From Leptospira sp. WS58.C1 (lineage in GTDB: Bacteria; Spirochaetota; Leptospiria; Leptospirales; Leptospiraceae), in NCBI RefSeq assembly GCF_040833995.1, contig NZ_CP162137.1, positions 822,001 to 886,000 on the forward strand: DNA of 64,000 nucleotides, written 5' to 3'. The translations under genes were made by a program, and so were the position numbers. This document shows positions 27,768 through 37,600 of this stretch, piece after piece. Position 1 is the stretch's first letter, and each line of letters begins with the position of its first letter. The notes under the pieces are model-generated. The model ran no database searches. It saw only the letters and a list, made by a program, of their open reading frames with translations, and had not been told where the DNA came from.

Positions 27768-28214
27768 ATGCAAAGCCCCGAAGTCCCGAAAACGAAACGT
27801 ATCGTACTCATTGCACATGATAATAAAAAAGAGGATTTAGTGGAATGGGTACAACTTCATAAGGACATACTTTCCAAACATCATCTTTATGCGACGGGGA
27901 CCACAGGAAAGATCGTTCATGAAAAAACGGATCTACCGGTTCATAGATTTTTATCCGGACCGCTCGGTGGGGATCAACAGATCGGTGCAAAGATCGTAGA
28001 CGGAGAAATAGATGTGGTCATTTTCTTCTGGGATCCGTTAACCGCACAACCGCATGATCCCGACGTTAAGGCCCTTTTGAGGATCGCAGTTCTTTATAAT
28101 ATTCCAATTGCAAATAATAGAAGGTCCGCTGATTACTTGATCTCTTCCGACCTTCTCTCCAGTTCTTATAAAAAAACGACGATCGATTACAATACAGGTC
28201 TTCCTATCTATTAG
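27768..28214 (+). CDS. mgsA: Methylglyoxal synthase
   Basis: A 148-residue MgsA, which converts dihydroxyacetone phosphate to methylglyoxal and phosphate. The pattern is complete: RIVLIAHDNKKEDL, the phosphate-binding LYATGTTGKIV, SGPLGGDQQIGA, the catalytic Asp in VIFFWDPLTAQPHDPDVKALLR, and IPIANNRRSADYLI. The product is toxic, so a glyoxalase partner is expected; the VOC protein at 47752-48210 is one distant candidate. Single gene, divergent from an exported protein and convergent with a COG0523 GTPase. Confidence 0.95.
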   Translation: MQSPEVPKTKRIVLIAHDNKKEDLVEWVQLHKDILSKHHLYATGTTGKIVHEKTDLPVHRFLSGPLGGDQQIGAKIVDGEIDVVIFFWDPLTAQPHDPDVKALLRIAVLYNIPIANNRRSADYLISSDLLSSSYKKTTIDYNTGLPIY

Positions 28215-28280
28215 GAATCACTTTTATTTTTCGATATGGTACGTTCAAACGGATCGAAACGGAACTAAATCGTAAAACAC

Positions 28281-29477
28281 TTATTCCCAAGATCCGAAGG
28301 GATCCGAAAAAGTTTTCCAAAGTTTCGGTCCGCCTGCATATTCTTCCTCTGACACCAAACAGGAGTCCAAAACTCTAGTCATCTTTTCCCGATCTAAATT
28401 TTGCCCGATCAACACCAACTCTTGTCTTCTATCTCCATAAGGTTCTTCCCATACGGATTCGATTTCTTCTCTGGACTCTTTGTCTTTAGGCCATAAGGAA
28501 GAGTCCGTTGAAGACCACCATTGGCCGGCGATTTCCGTTCGGCAGGAAATCCCTGCTTGGGACCAGATCCCGGCATATTGCATCCTTGTTGCCAGCCAGA
28601 AAAATCCTTTGGATCGGATCACACCTTCCCATTCGAATTCTATAGCTTGATAGAATCTTTCCGGATGAAAAGGTTTTCTGGCGCGATAGACGAAACTGGA
28701 AATCCCGTATTCTTCGGTTTCAGGATTGTGAGTTCCCCTGAGTTCCTGTAGCCAACCGGGACTTTCCGAGGCTTTTTGAAAATCGAACAACCCCGTGTTC
28801 AGAATTCCAGAAACAGGGACACGGCCTTCCGAGATAGGAATCAATTTTGCAGTAGCGTTCAGTTTTCTTAATATAAGTAGAAGTTTTTTTAGTTCCTCGT
28901 CAGTGATTAGATCCGTTTTATTCAAAAGGACCACATCTGCGAATTCCACCTGATCAACCAAAAGATCCACGATATTTCTATCGTCCGTAGCGTCTAAGGC
29001 CAGGTTTCTATCCGCCAATCCATCGGAAGATCCGTAATCTTTCAGGAAATGATATGCATCCACTACTGTGACCATAGTATCCAATTTGGCGAAATCTGAA
29101 AGGCTAGCTCCTCCTTCATCGCTAAATGTGAAAGTTTCTGCAATAGGTAACGGTTCCGAGATACCTGTCGATTCGATGAGTAAATAGTCGAATCTTTTCT
29201 CTAAAGCCAAGCGACGGATCTCGAGCAGAAGGTCCTCTCGCAAGGTGCAACAAATACATCCGTTAGACATCTCTACCAGTTTTTCTTCGGTCCTGACCAG
29301 ATCGGCTCCACCGTTCTTAATCAAAGAGGAATCGATGTTGATTTCGCTCATATCGTTTACGATCACCGCTACTTTCAACCCTTCTCGGTTTTTTAGTATG
29401 TGATTTAAAACGGTAGTTTTTCCTGCTCCTAAAAAGCCGGACAATACGGTAGTAGGGAGTTTTTTCTCCAATTTCAT
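28281..29477 (-). CDS. CobW/COG0523-family metal-chaperone GTPase
   Basis: A 398-residue G3E-family GTPase. Walker A is GFLGAGKT (14-21), and the metal-binding CICC motif lies at 74-77 in [25 protein letters not shown] provides the base-recognition N-K-x-D. A CobW C-terminal domain follows ([29 protein letters not shown]). Members with this motif deliver zinc or other metals to client enzymes; cobalamin roles are known in other members. It is the last of a minus-strand series after a TonB receptor and a Cys-rich lipoprotein, a context that favours metal (possibly zinc) supply. No cobalamin genes are nearby. Which metal it uses is not shown. Confidence 0.88.
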   Translation of the reverse strand: MKLEKKLPTTVLSGFLGAGKTTVLNHILKNREGLKVAVIVNDMSEINIDSSLIKNGGADLVRTEEKLVEMSNGCICCTLREDLLLEIRRLALEKRFDYLLIESTGISEPLPIAETFTFSDEGGASLSDFAKLDTMVTVVDAYHFLKDYGSSDGLADRNLALDATDDRNIVDLLVDQVEFADVVLLNKTDLITDEELKKLLLILRKLNATAKLIPISEGRVPVSGILNTGLFDFQKASESPGWLQELRGTHNPETEEYGISSFVYRARKPFHPERFYQAIEFEWEGVIRSKGFFWLATRMQYAGIWSQAGISCRTEIAGQWWSSTDSSLWPKDKESREEIESVWEEPYGDRRQELVLIGQNLDREKMTRVLDSCLVSEEEYAGGPKLWKTFSDPFGSWE

Positions 29478-29564
29478 ATGAATAGTCCTATCAATGTCCC
29501 GGAGCTTTTCCTCCGGAACTAATTCAATTTTAAAAGGTTGGATTCGATAAGCTTGGGGAGCTTA

Positions 29565-29954
29565 TTATTTACCTTCTTCTGTAAACGCTGCCCTATACGC
29601 TTCCGGAGGGCAGGTCAGATAACTGCAAGAATAAGAATCGGAAGATACCTGAGTCCAAGTCCCTAATTCCACCAACTCGTCGCAAGAGATCTTATAAGAA
29701 TTAGATTTACCTTTGCCGGAAGGAATACCTGCACAGGAAAAGACGGGGATCTGTTTATAGCAGGAACAATTTCCTTCGAAGGCTCTAGTGTCTGAACAGT
29801 AGACACAATCGGACCTTTGGTCTCCGTTTAATGCAGCCGAGATCAAAGACTGATTTTGATAATCTTCCTTCTCCTTTTGTGTTTGTGGATCGGAGGTGCA
29901 GTAGGAAAATAATAATATTATAAAGATAGAAAGTGTAAATGATCTAAAATCCAT
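29565..29954 (-). CDS. Small cysteine-rich lipoprotein
   Basis: A 129-residue lipoprotein (LFSYC, Cys19). The mature part has about nine more cysteines in a tight pattern: DCVYC, NCSCYK, FSCAG, ISCDE, YSCSYLTC. They could form disulfides or bind metal. It starts nine bases after the TonB-receptor stop and ends 87 bases before the COG0523 gene, so it probably shares their transcript. I know no family; a surface metal-handling partner of the receptor is an inference from context only. Confidence 0.65.
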   Translation of the reverse strand: MDFRSFTLSIFIILLFSYCTSDPQTQKEKEDYQNQSLISAALNGDQRSDCVYCSDTRAFEGNCSCYKQIPVFSCAGIPSGKGKSNSYKISCDELVELGTWTQVSSDSYSCSYLTCPPEAYRAAFTEEGK

Positions 29955-29963
29955 AAAAATTCC

Positions 29964-32372
29964 TCATTCTGAGATCAGAGTAAACGGGATCGTTGTCTTG
30001 AAGGTAACGTTAGTCCCGGGGTTTAGAGCGTATTCTTTGTAACGGCTTAGATGGTTCACGTATTCCTTATCGAAAACGTTCAGAACTGCCACATCGAAAG
30101 TTGCAGATTCGGTTCCGTTCGTTAAGCCGGGAATCTCTCCACCGAAGCCGAGATCGTATAAATTATAACCTTGGGTGGGAGTTTCCCTGTTATCGACTTT
30201 ATATTGGGACTGAACGAAAGTGCCGTTTACAGAGAAGTAAGGTTTGGAGATCCCGAAAAGTTTGTCGGTTGTAAATCGTAAACCTAAACGGGCCCTGTTC
30301 GGTGTCATCCTCGGAAGATACTTATTGTTAACGTCCGTATATACCGAATTAGGATCGGTGCCCGCAGGATTCAGAATGATTTCAGGTGGAATATTCTTCT
30401 GTATGGTAGCTCTTAGGATATCGATACCTCCCGTTAGTACTAACCAAGAAGTTGCCTGGGCTTGAAAACTGAATTCTCCACCTTCTAATTTAGCGGCGTC
30501 TTGTCGGTATCTATAAACCGGTAAACCGGAATCCAAGTCGGTGGCTCCTGCACTTACCGAATAAATGTAATTATCGATCTTGTTCCTAAAAACACTAAGC
30601 TCAGCTTGGAATTTATCGTTCGCAAAACGGACGGACGCATCGTAGTTCAAGGATGTTTCCGGTCTTAAAGTTTCTTTACCTATCTCGAATCTGCCGCTTC
30701 CTTCGTGAACTCCATTAGCGAATAACTCAAAAGGAGTGGGAGCCCTAAAACCTCTACCTGCATTTAAGGCCAAAGAGAAATCTTTTGCAAATCTCCAAAC
30801 AGTCCCGAGAGTTCCTGTGCTCGCGGAAAAATTTCTGGTTTGCTCCAAATTCCCTAAATCCGCATTCGCACGAACGTCCATACTTCTTTTATCAGTTCGA
30901 GCCCCTGCGGAAAAACTGAAATCCCCGAGCTTCCACTCTTCGAATAAGAAAAATCCAATATTACTCAGGCCGTAACCCGGGATCAAAGGTTCCGTCCCGA
31001 TAGTATTACTTCTTTGCTGCATTCCGGAAATACCGACAGTACCTTTCAAACCCTTCCATTCTTTATGATGGACTTTCGCATCCGCCGTTGTGGTGTCTAA
31101 GGAGAGATTTAAACCCTGCTTATAATCGTATTTATTCACTTGATACGCGGAAGCTACCTTTGTGAACGAATCGATAGACGGATCCAACAAAGTATCCTTG
31201 ATCGGCATATATCTATTCTTATCTTCAATCTCTCTTCGATTGTTTCGTTGATAAGCCGCATCCAATTCGACGTTCACAAAGGGAAGGATGAAGAATGCAT
31301 GCATATGAGTTTTCTGATGAAAGACTGTTTGGTATGCACTTGCCCCGGGAGACTCGTTCGGGTTATCATATAAATCTTGTTCTTGGTATCTCTGGAATGA
31401 ATCCACATAAAAATTCCCCCAGGAACCATCCGTTCCCAAAGACGCGTTTACGTTTCTTTCATTAAAGCCGGTATTAGGAAGAGTTCCCCTTGGTGTGGTT
31501 ATCCTGCCCGCCTTTCTTGTATCCGTTTGTACTCGGTAGCCGAAGTTGGTCTCTTTATGATAACCGAATAGGGAAATGGCACCTGCGTCTTGTTTATTAT
31601 TCGAAAAACTATTCGTGGATATAGTTCCTCCCAAACGAGGAGCGCCGTCTTTTGCAGTCGGTGCCTTGGAACGGATAACGTTAATCACACCTCCTAACGC
31701 ATCCGAACCATAAAGAACGGAAGCCGGACCTCTAACGACCTCCATCTTATCAATGTTAAATGCATCTAGATCGACAGTATGGTCGTCTCCAAATTGTTGT
31801 TCTTCTTGTCGGACACCGTCGGTCATAACAAGAACTCTCTGGCCGGTCAAACCTCGGATTACCGGCTTAGAAGTCCCAGCTCCCGTAGTTAAAGTCGAAG
31901 CACCTGGAGTATTTTCCAGAGCAGACATAACATTCTGTCCGCGTAACCTTTCTAATTGTCTTCCTTCAAGAACCGTGGTGGGTTGTGGGGTGGATAAAAA
32001 ATCCGAAGCTAAAGTTTTGGCAGTGATGTTGATTGCCACACCTTCCAAGAGAGAAGGTTTTAGAACGATATCCAAAACCTTGTCCAAATCCTTTATTTCG
32101 AATCTTTCCGTTTTTAATTCATAGTTCGGTGCGGAAACAACTAACGTGTAATTACCCGGCGAAACGTGTTGGAATTCGAAACTTCCGTCCTTTCCGGACC
32201 TGGATATGAACTTGTTCTCCGTAAGGAGCAATTTTGCGCCGGAAATTGGACGACCCTCCGGGTCTTTAAGAAACCCTTTGACGTTCACATCCAGGGAAAA
32301 AACTTCCGAGAAAGGTAAAATCAAGGCGATAAAAACGGTTAATATATTAAATTTATATAAAGTACTTTTCAT
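29964..32372 (-). CDS. TonB-dependent outer-membrane receptor
   Basis: An 802-residue receptor: signal peptide (ALILPFSEVFS), a carboxypeptidase-regulatory-like domain at about 28-110 (VKGFLKDPEGRPISGAKLLL), and a TonB plug at about 120-235 (QPTTVLEGRQLERLRGQNVMSALENTPG, RGPASVLYGSDALGGVINV). A beta-barrel with RGFRAPTPFELFANG follows to the C-terminus. It imports a chelated metal or small organic ligand using TonB energy. The downstream Cys-rich lipoprotein and COG0523 GTPase, and an upstream small C/H protein, point to a metal such as zinc; the ligand is not visible. Its leader on the minus strand has GACCT-TAAT-AGGTC, a short hairpin before TTTAGGAAGA-ATG. Confidence 0.92.
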   Translation of the reverse strand: MKSTLYKFNILTVFIALILPFSEVFSLDVNVKGFLKDPEGRPISGAKLLLTENKFISRSGKDGSFEFQHVSPGNYTLVVSAPNYELKTERFEIKDLDKVLDIVLKPSLLEGVAINITAKTLASDFLSTPQPTTVLEGRQLERLRGQNVMSALENTPGASTLTTGAGTSKPVIRGLTGQRVLVMTDGVRQEEQQFGDDHTVDLDAFNIDKMEVVRGPASVLYGSDALGGVINVIRSKAPTAKDGAPRLGGTISTNSFSNNKQDAGAISLFGYHKETNFGYRVQTDTRKAGRITTPRGTLPNTGFNERNVNASLGTDGSWGNFYVDSFQRYQEQDLYDNPNESPGASAYQTVFHQKTHMHAFFILPFVNVELDAAYQRNNRREIEDKNRYMPIKDTLLDPSIDSFTKVASAYQVNKYDYKQGLNLSLDTTTADAKVHHKEWKGLKGTVGISGMQQRSNTIGTEPLIPGYGLSNIGFFLFEEWKLGDFSFSAGARTDKRSMDVRANADLGNLEQTRNFSASTGTLGTVWRFAKDFSLALNAGRGFRAPTPFELFANGVHEGSGRFEIGKETLRPETSLNYDASVRFANDKFQAELSVFRNKIDNYIYSVSAGATDLDSGLPVYRYRQDAAKLEGGEFSFQAQATSWLVLTGGIDILRATIQKNIPPEIILNPAGTDPNSVYTDVNNKYLPRMTPNRARLGLRFTTDKLFGISKPYFSVNGTFVQSQYKVDNRETPTQGYNLYDLGFGGEIPGLTNGTESATFDVAVLNVFDKEYVNHLSRYKEYALNPGTNVTFKTTIPFTLISE

Positions 32373-32478
32373 TCTTCCTAAACTCCGGACCTATTAAGGT
32401 CGGGTTTTCAACATACAAAGTAAATTTCGAAACGGATGGCGAACGCCAAAACCGCCGAAAGCGATAGATGCGCGTTGA

Positions 32479-32808
32479 TTAGGAGAAAAAAGGAGGAGCT
32501 CGGCCTTTCAAGATCCCCGGTATGGAGATTTGAACGGGAATAGAAGCGAGAATTATAAATTTCTTATATTCCCGAATAGGTTGTTCAGTTGCAGATCCTT
32601 GGATAAGGTTTGCACCCGAATTGATTTGGATATGAATACAAAGAAAACAGGATTCCGAGGAAATTTTCGGTGAATGTTTGGAAAATATTCCCTTTTCGGA
32701 AATATCAGCGTGGGAATGCACGCTTGTAAGCAGAAGTCCGCCGCAAAAAGCGAATAACGCAAAGAAGGACCTAAGTCCGTTTTTTCGTTTTTTTACGAAG
32801 AATCCCAT
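32479..32808 (-). CDS. Small exported protein with Cys-x-x-Cys-x-His, metal-handling candidate
   Basis: From the ATG at 32808 the product has 109 residues; the longer open frame up to 32844 adds 12 residues without a signal. The N-terminus is basic then hydrophobic (SFFALFAFCGGLLLTSVHSHA), followed by a short His/Cys part with KHSPKIS and SCFLCIH. This reminds me of the small DUF2946-type proteins seen near metal-uptake receptors, but the match is weak. It lies 106 bases upstream of the TonB receptor on the same strand. An AT-rich, partly palindromic stretch at about 32818-32840 (AATGATAAATCGTTATT) precedes the start and could be a Fur-family site; 5 of 8 pairs match. Confidence 0.5.
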   Translation of the reverse strand: MGFFVKKRKNGLRSFFALFAFCGGLLLTSVHSHADISEKGIFSKHSPKISSESCFLCIHIQINSGANLIQGSATEQPIREYKKFIILASIPVQISIPGILKGRAPPFFS

Positions 32809-32905
32809 TTTTTTCAATAATGATAAATCGTTATTAATAAGCAAGCAATTTTTTGCTCACCTCCGCTGTCAATGGACCTGGCTGTTTCTGAGGAATAGGG
32901 AATTC

Positions 32906-33400
32906 TCAACCTTGAGGCGGCCGCTTTACCTTTCCGCAGAACTGGTTCCTGAAATTACAACCGATCTCTTTGGCTGTAATTTTATGCCGAATGTGGAATT
33001 CATTCTTCATCATTCTTTCAAGGAGGAACTCAAACAAGAAGTGATTTGAATACCAAGGTGGAGTGCAGGTGATCCTATCCTCTAACACCGAAGAGTTTTC
33101 ACCGGTTTGGATAAAAATATGTTCATGTTTAAATTTTGCAAATGGCCCCGATTCTTGGATATCGACAAAACGTTTGCCAGGATCTAATTCGGTATGCAAA
33201 GCAACCCAGCGGAAAGAAATTCCGGGAAAAACTTTTACTCTTACGACTGCTTTTGAGCCGGGTTCCAAAGACGAAGGCGGTAGAATCACTTTTGCTTTTT
33301 TGGAAGAACCTACCAAGGCGGAAAAACCGTCCGGTCCGGCATGAAATCCGAATAATTCGGAAACCTTACAATCGAATTCAGAACGGCAAACGAATATCAA
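32906..33400 (-). CDS. SRPBCC-superfamily (polyketide-cyclase-like) protein
   Basis: A protein of about 164 residues; the start at 33400 is TTG. The family features are clear: FVCRSEFDCKVSELFGFHAGPDGF at the N-terminus, then FRWVALHTELDPGKRFVDIQ, ESGPFAKFKHEHIFI, LEDRITCTPPW and the long C-terminal helix. This matches the helix-grip START/SRPBCC proteins often found alone or fused to SulA/YfcH-type epimerases. They bind hydrophobic small molecules; the ligand is unknown. It may lead the metal-uptake-like group downstream, or belong to a separate unit. Confidence 0.75.
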   Translation of the reverse strand: MIFVCRSEFDCKVSELFGFHAGPDGFSALVGSSKKAKVILPPSSLEPGSKAVVRVKVFPGISFRWVALHTELDPGKRFVDIQESGPFAKFKHEHIFIQTGENSSVLEDRITCTPPWYSNHFLFEFLLERMMKNEFHIRHKITAKEIGCNFRNQFCGKVKRPPQG

Positions 33401-33434
33401 GAGAAAACCATAACATTAAGAAAACTAAATATAT

Positions 33435-35456
33435 TTAATTCATACGGGAATTTTCCGTTTTTTTCCAATAAGCTTTGTTTCCTACCGCGATATTCCTTAA
33501 AACGACATCCTGATTTTTTGGGACCACTTTTGCCGTATAAAGATCGGCTTCCGTTACCGTTCCCTCTCCAAGTAGATTTGCCGAATTAAAGAAGTAAACG
33601 GTGGTCCCTTTTTTAAGTCCGTCTATAATACCTGCATTTACGATAAGTGAGTCTTCTTTTACCCTATGTACTTTTCCGCTGGCAGGAATTAAAGCTAAGA
33701 TCTTGTCTCGTGCTCTTAAGGTCGCTTCTGCGAGAGCATCTCTTCCTTTCGCATATATCCTAAATTTACCTAAAATTTTCTCTTCCTTATGATCTCGAAG
33801 GCTCCATTCCAGACGTAAATTATTTTCTTGGAAGGAAATTTTTCCGCTCACAACGAATCTGATATTTTCACCTTTGGAATTCTTAATAGAAGAATAGTTT
33901 TTTTCCGTTTTATGAATTGCGCCGGAATACGGCTCGGATTCTAAACTTTCCGATTTTCTAATATTATCTAGATCGATATTTCGGACCCTTGGGTCCGAAT
34001 TCAAAAAATGTCGAAGAACTTTACCTGATAAGGCAGGAAGATCGGTATGTTTGGCTAGGAAATCCTCTCCATCCGGATCGAAAACAAGGACCTCGGGAGG
34101 AGTTCTGCCATAGTCTTCCTGAATACCGAACTCTCCGATCTTGACTAAACCTTCTCGATAGCTTAAGGAAGTTTTAAAACCTTCCAGATTATTCTCCACG
34201 GAATATCCGTATTTTTTATTATCCGGAAATTTATTTCTCAAAAGCAGGAGTAGGTTGAAGTAACTAGGAAAAAATCCCCTTCTTTTATATTCTTCTAACG
34301 TTAGTACTAGGATTTCCGGACGGTTCGGAAGGAGTTCTTTCGCTCTGATCAAATGATACCAGGCTAGATCATATAAGAAAGCATTCTTATTCGCTCTATA
34401 TCGCTGAAGCCTATATTCTCCTAAGGTCCTTCTTAATGAATTTCCTTCGGGTAGATTCTCCAATACGTACAACTCCGAACGGTTTCTCGCAATCGGATCC
34501 AGATCATCCAAAGAGATCAATTTTTCTAGATCCGCCTTTGCGTCCTTGGAAGCAGGGTCCTTTCTCAGTCTTGCATAAGAACGTAAGTATAAATACTCGG
34601 TGGAATTCGGGAATAAGCTTAATAAGCGGTTTAGATATTCCTCAGCTTCTTGGTATCTTCCGAAATATATTCTTGCCTTAGTTAAAAGTTTGAGGGCTTC
34701 TTCTTCGTTCGGATGTAGGGAAATGGACCTTTCGAATTTTTCAGCGGCTTCCGCAATTTTGGAATCCCGTTTGTTTCCTTGGGATTTTTCAGCCCAGATA
34801 AGTAAAAACTTACCGGATTCTAAAAAGATGGATGGATCGTCGGATGCTTCGGCTTCCAATTGATTTCTGAGAGAGGCCGCTTTCGTAAAGTTACCGTCAA
34901 AAGCCTCTACTTTCGCTTCCAAAGCTCTGACTTCTTTGTTTTTTGGAATTCTGGAATAAGCAGAATGAAATTCGAAACTTGCTCTTTGGGTCTTTCCGGA
35001 GGCAAGTTGTACTTCTATATAGATCGGAAATAGATCGGAATCGTACTTATCTTCTTCCAAAAACGGCTTAAGGATCGAAAAAGCTTCTTCATAACGTCTT
35101 AATTTCGCTAAAGTGACTGCTTTTTCTCGGACAGCTTTTTTGTTTTTCGGTTCTAACTCGAGGACCTTATCCAAAGATTGTAACGCTTCTTTTTCTTTAT
35201 GAAGTTTTAATGCGGCATCCGCAAGCCCCAATCTCGAGCGAACGGAGAGCGGGTTTAGGTTTACAGCTTCCCTAAACGAATCGTAAGCAGCCGGATAATT
35301 TCTGGAAGCTAATGCGCCTTCTCCCTCTTTGATCCAGTCTATTGTTTGTTTAGACGAAAGGGGATAAGAGAAGGATGAAACGAAAAGAACCGTAAAACTC
35401 CCGAAAAGAAATTTTAAGACTCGCAGCTTATATGGGGTTTTTAATCCGAATATCAT
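33435..35456 (-). CDS. Exported TPR protein with C-terminal beta-rich domain
   Basis: A 673-residue protein; signal peptide or anchor near residues 10-35 (LKFLFGSFTVLFVSSFSYP). TPR units run from about 45 to 380 (AAYDSFREAVNLNPLSVRSRLGLADAALKLHKEKEAL and others). The C-terminal part (about 470-673) resembles a secreted carrier for lipid or assembly functions: NSDPRVRNIDLDNIRK, VSGKISFQENNLRLEWSLRDH, then KVHRVKEDSLIVNAGIIDGLKKGTTVYFF, a beta-barrel-like loop. ATG overlaps the upstream NHL/VWA gene stop by four bases (35453-35456), so the two are coupled. Function unknown. Confidence 0.78.
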   Translation of the reverse strand: MIFGLKTPYKLRVLKFLFGSFTVLFVSSFSYPLSSKQTIDWIKEGEGALASRNYPAAYDSFREAVNLNPLSVRSRLGLADAALKLHKEKEALQSLDKVLELEPKNKKAVREKAVTLAKLRRYEEAFSILKPFLEEDKYDSDLFPIYIEVQLASGKTQRASFEFHSAYSRIPKNKEVRALEAKVEAFDGNFTKAASLRNQLEAEASDDPSIFLESGKFLLIWAEKSQGNKRDSKIAEAAEKFERSISLHPNEEEALKLLTKARIYFGRYQEAEEYLNRLLSLFPNSTEYLYLRSYARLRKDPASKDAKADLEKLISLDDLDPIARNRSELYVLENLPEGNSLRRTLGEYRLQRYRANKNAFLYDLAWYHLIRAKELLPNRPEILVLTLEEYKRRGFFPSYFNLLLLLRNKFPDNKKYGYSVENNLEGFKTSLSYREGLVKIGEFGIQEDYGRTPPEVLVFDPDGEDFLAKHTDLPALSGKVLRHFLNSDPRVRNIDLDNIRKSESLESEPYSGAIHKTEKNYSSIKNSKGENIRFVVSGKISFQENNLRLEWSLRDHKEEKILGKFRIYAKGRDALAEATLRARDKILALIPASGKVHRVKEDSLIVNAGIIDGLKKGTTVYFFNSANLLGEGTVTEADLYTAKVVPKNQDVVLRNIAVGNKAYWKKTENSRMN

Positions 35457-37492
35457 GGCGTAAAAAATCCGGTCTCCGCTTTTCCATTCGAATTTCTGAA
35501 TATAGCTTCTACGACCACCGGGACGTAGACATCCATTCCTTCGTGGTTGATCCTACTTTTAAAAGAAAGAAGATATCTTCTATCCTTTTTAGAATCTATC
35601 CAACTTCTTAGATTTTTCTCCGTTCCACCGGACGGGATCGTTAAGAATTTCCCTCCCGTTTTTTCAGCGATCTCTTTATATACGGAAACCGATTCTCCGC
35701 TTTCTCCTAAACATAAGAAGTAGATAGGAATATCGTGGGCCATCGCAAAACGGATGATCTTTGTCGGTGAGAATTGAGTGAATGCAGCTTTGGAATCTTT
35801 TCCGGATACGATTGCGATGATGGCTCGTGGTCCTAAACTATCTAATAGGTCCGTGATCCCTTTTTGGAGCGATTTCCCGATTTGAGATTCTTCTTCCGGT
35901 GTGAAAGAGCGTAACGCTTTCAGGATATCGTACATACTTTTTCCGAAAGGGTAGGCGGTTTGGGTATCTTTGCCGGAACGTAACAGTTGGATTTTATCTT
36001 CTACTCTGATCTCGGACAAAAATGGGCGGATTGCCTTCTCGATTGTCGCATACGAATCGGATACTATCTGAGAATTTTCCGCGACGATGGAAACACTAAC
36101 TCTATTATTATATTTTTTCATATCGGTCAGACCGATCAAAGGCGAAAGATTATCCATCTCGTAGATTCGGAAAGAGTTTCGGGGAATAGCCTTCACCGGA
36201 ACCCCGTGTCTATCTTTCGCATGAAGAACTAAGGAAATATCTGGATAATCCGAACTGATCGTTCTTTCTACGATCAGATCTAAGTTGGAAGAAAGTTGGC
36301 CTTTGGGAGAAAAGGATTCGATCCTATGTCTGTTAAAATCCGCAACAAACATGGAACCGGTGTAATCGAAAGTTACCGAGTATGCCTGGTCGAAATTTCG
36401 AACAGTATTTTTGGAATCCTTAAAGTTATCGAAACTTGACCAAGTTTTAGATACGGAATCGTAGATAAAAAGACCTGCGGTCTCGTCGGCCACGACAACC
36501 TTATTATCTTTGATCGCAAGATTTCTGGGTCTTTTAAAAGAAGGATTGTTTATTTCTTTTAGAAAATTTCCCTCATGATCGAAAACGACTAGTCTTTTGT
36601 TTCCCCGATCCGCTACAAAAATTTCTCCACGGTTATTGACCTTAATCCCGGCAGGTTGTTTTAAGATACCGACTCCGATCTCTTGGAGTGGCTCCCCCGT
36701 TCTGGAAAGTTTTTGGATCCGATTATTACCCATATCGGAAACATACAAAAAACCTTCTTTCGTAAAATAAAGACCTGCCGGTCCATGAAAACTTCCGGGA
36801 TCTTTTCCTGTGGAACCGAAACGATTCACGTAAGATCCTCTGGTATCGAATTCGTAAATTTTATCTCCTGCATAATCTGCAACGAAGATGGATTTGCCTC
36901 GAATACTAATTCCGACGGGGCCTTCTAAATTTCGGCCGAAGGAACCTTTAAAATTCTCGACAGCAAAACCGTTGGCATCGAATTTAACCACGTTAGCAGT
37001 ATCGAAACTTACTACGTAAAGATATCCTTCATCGTCGACTCCGAGATCGGCCGGGTTCCTAAAACGGAATCTTCTTAGATCATCCCCGAAAATCGATTTA
37101 TAATATTCTAAATTATCTTTTCTATTCCCGCCACCGAGCCTATATCTTAGTGCGTCTAAACGGTTCTTACTGATCAGATCGAGTTTATTGGAAGATTCCA
37201 ATTGTTCCAATTCGGAAAGACTTTCCTGCCAATCTCCGCTTAGATAATAAGCTTCGGAAAGAAAGAATTTTGGATGAACGAAATCCGGTTTTATAGAAAG
37301 GGAGCGAATAAAATTCTCTCTAGCTGCCGAGAATTCTCCCTTGTTATAGTAAGCAAGACCTCGTTTGAAGAATGTCTTGGCTTCTTTTTCTTTTAATCCG
37401 AAATTGGGTAGGGGTTCGGACCATCCTGATTGGCTGAGAATTCCTAAGAGTAGAATTAAAACGAAAAGTTTTGTTTGCGTACGTCTCCCCAT
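35453..37492 (-). CDS. Exported TPR-NHL-VWA protein
   Basis: A 679-residue exported protein. It has a signal peptide (LFVLILLLGILSQSGWSE), then TPR-like repeats at about 35-110. Six or so NHL beta-propeller repeats follow (GPVGISIRGKSIFVADYAGDKIYEFD, GPAGLYFTKEGFLYVSDMGNNRIQKL, QPAGIKVNNRGEIFVADRGNKRLVVF). The C-terminus is a von Willebrand A-type domain (about 430-660), VSVSIVAENSQIVSDSYATIEKAI, in which the usual D-x-S-x-S metal site reads AENSQ, so metal binding may be altered. Such architecture suits adhesion or a periplasmic scaffold. It overlaps the TPR gene downstream by four bases. Confidence 0.82.
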   Translation of the reverse strand: MGRRTQTKLFVLILLLGILSQSGWSEPLPNFGLKEKEAKTFFKRGLAYYNKGEFSAARENFIRSLSIKPDFVHPKFFLSEAYYLSGDWQESLSELEQLESSNKLDLISKNRLDALRYRLGGGNRKDNLEYYKSIFGDDLRRFRFRNPADLGVDDEGYLYVVSFDTANVVKFDANGFAVENFKGSFGRNLEGPVGISIRGKSIFVADYAGDKIYEFDTRGSYVNRFGSTGKDPGSFHGPAGLYFTKEGFLYVSDMGNNRIQKLSRTGEPLQEIGVGILKQPAGIKVNNRGEIFVADRGNKRLVVFDHEGNFLKEINNPSFKRPRNLAIKDNKVVVADETAGLFIYDSVSKTWSSFDNFKDSKNTVRNFDQAYSVTFDYTGSMFVADFNRHRIESFSPKGQLSSNLDLIVERTISSDYPDISLVLHAKDRHGVPVKAIPRNSFRIYEMDNLSPLIGLTDMKKYNNRVSVSIVAENSQIVSDSYATIEKAIRPFLSEIRVEDKIQLLRSGKDTQTAYPFGKSMYDILKALRSFTPEEESQIGKSLQKGITDLLDSLGPRAIIAIVSGKDSKAAFTQFSPTKIIRFAMAHDIPIYFLCLGESGESVSVYKEIAEKTGGKFLTIPSGGTEKNLRSWIDSKKDRRYLLSFKSRINHEGMDVYVPVVVEAIFRNSNGKAETGFFTP

Positions 37493-37600
37493 TCTAATCC
37501 TCTTAGTCGATAGAACATCTTAAGAGACATAATTTCAACCTATTTTTCAGGGCTTCTACATGGGTTTTCTCATCTAAGCAAGTATTATTGAGAGGCGCTT

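Noticed and set aside
27675..27818. Extended N-terminus of the 26868-27674 protein
   Set aside because: The open frame reaches 27818 but overlaps mgsA, lacks an SD and would bury the signal peptide that begins at 27674.
32818..32840. Zur or Fur box before the C/H mini-protein gene
   Set aside because: AATGATAAATCGTTATT pairs at only 5 of 8 positions; AT-rich DNA gives such matches often. Mentioned in the gene entry only as a possibility.
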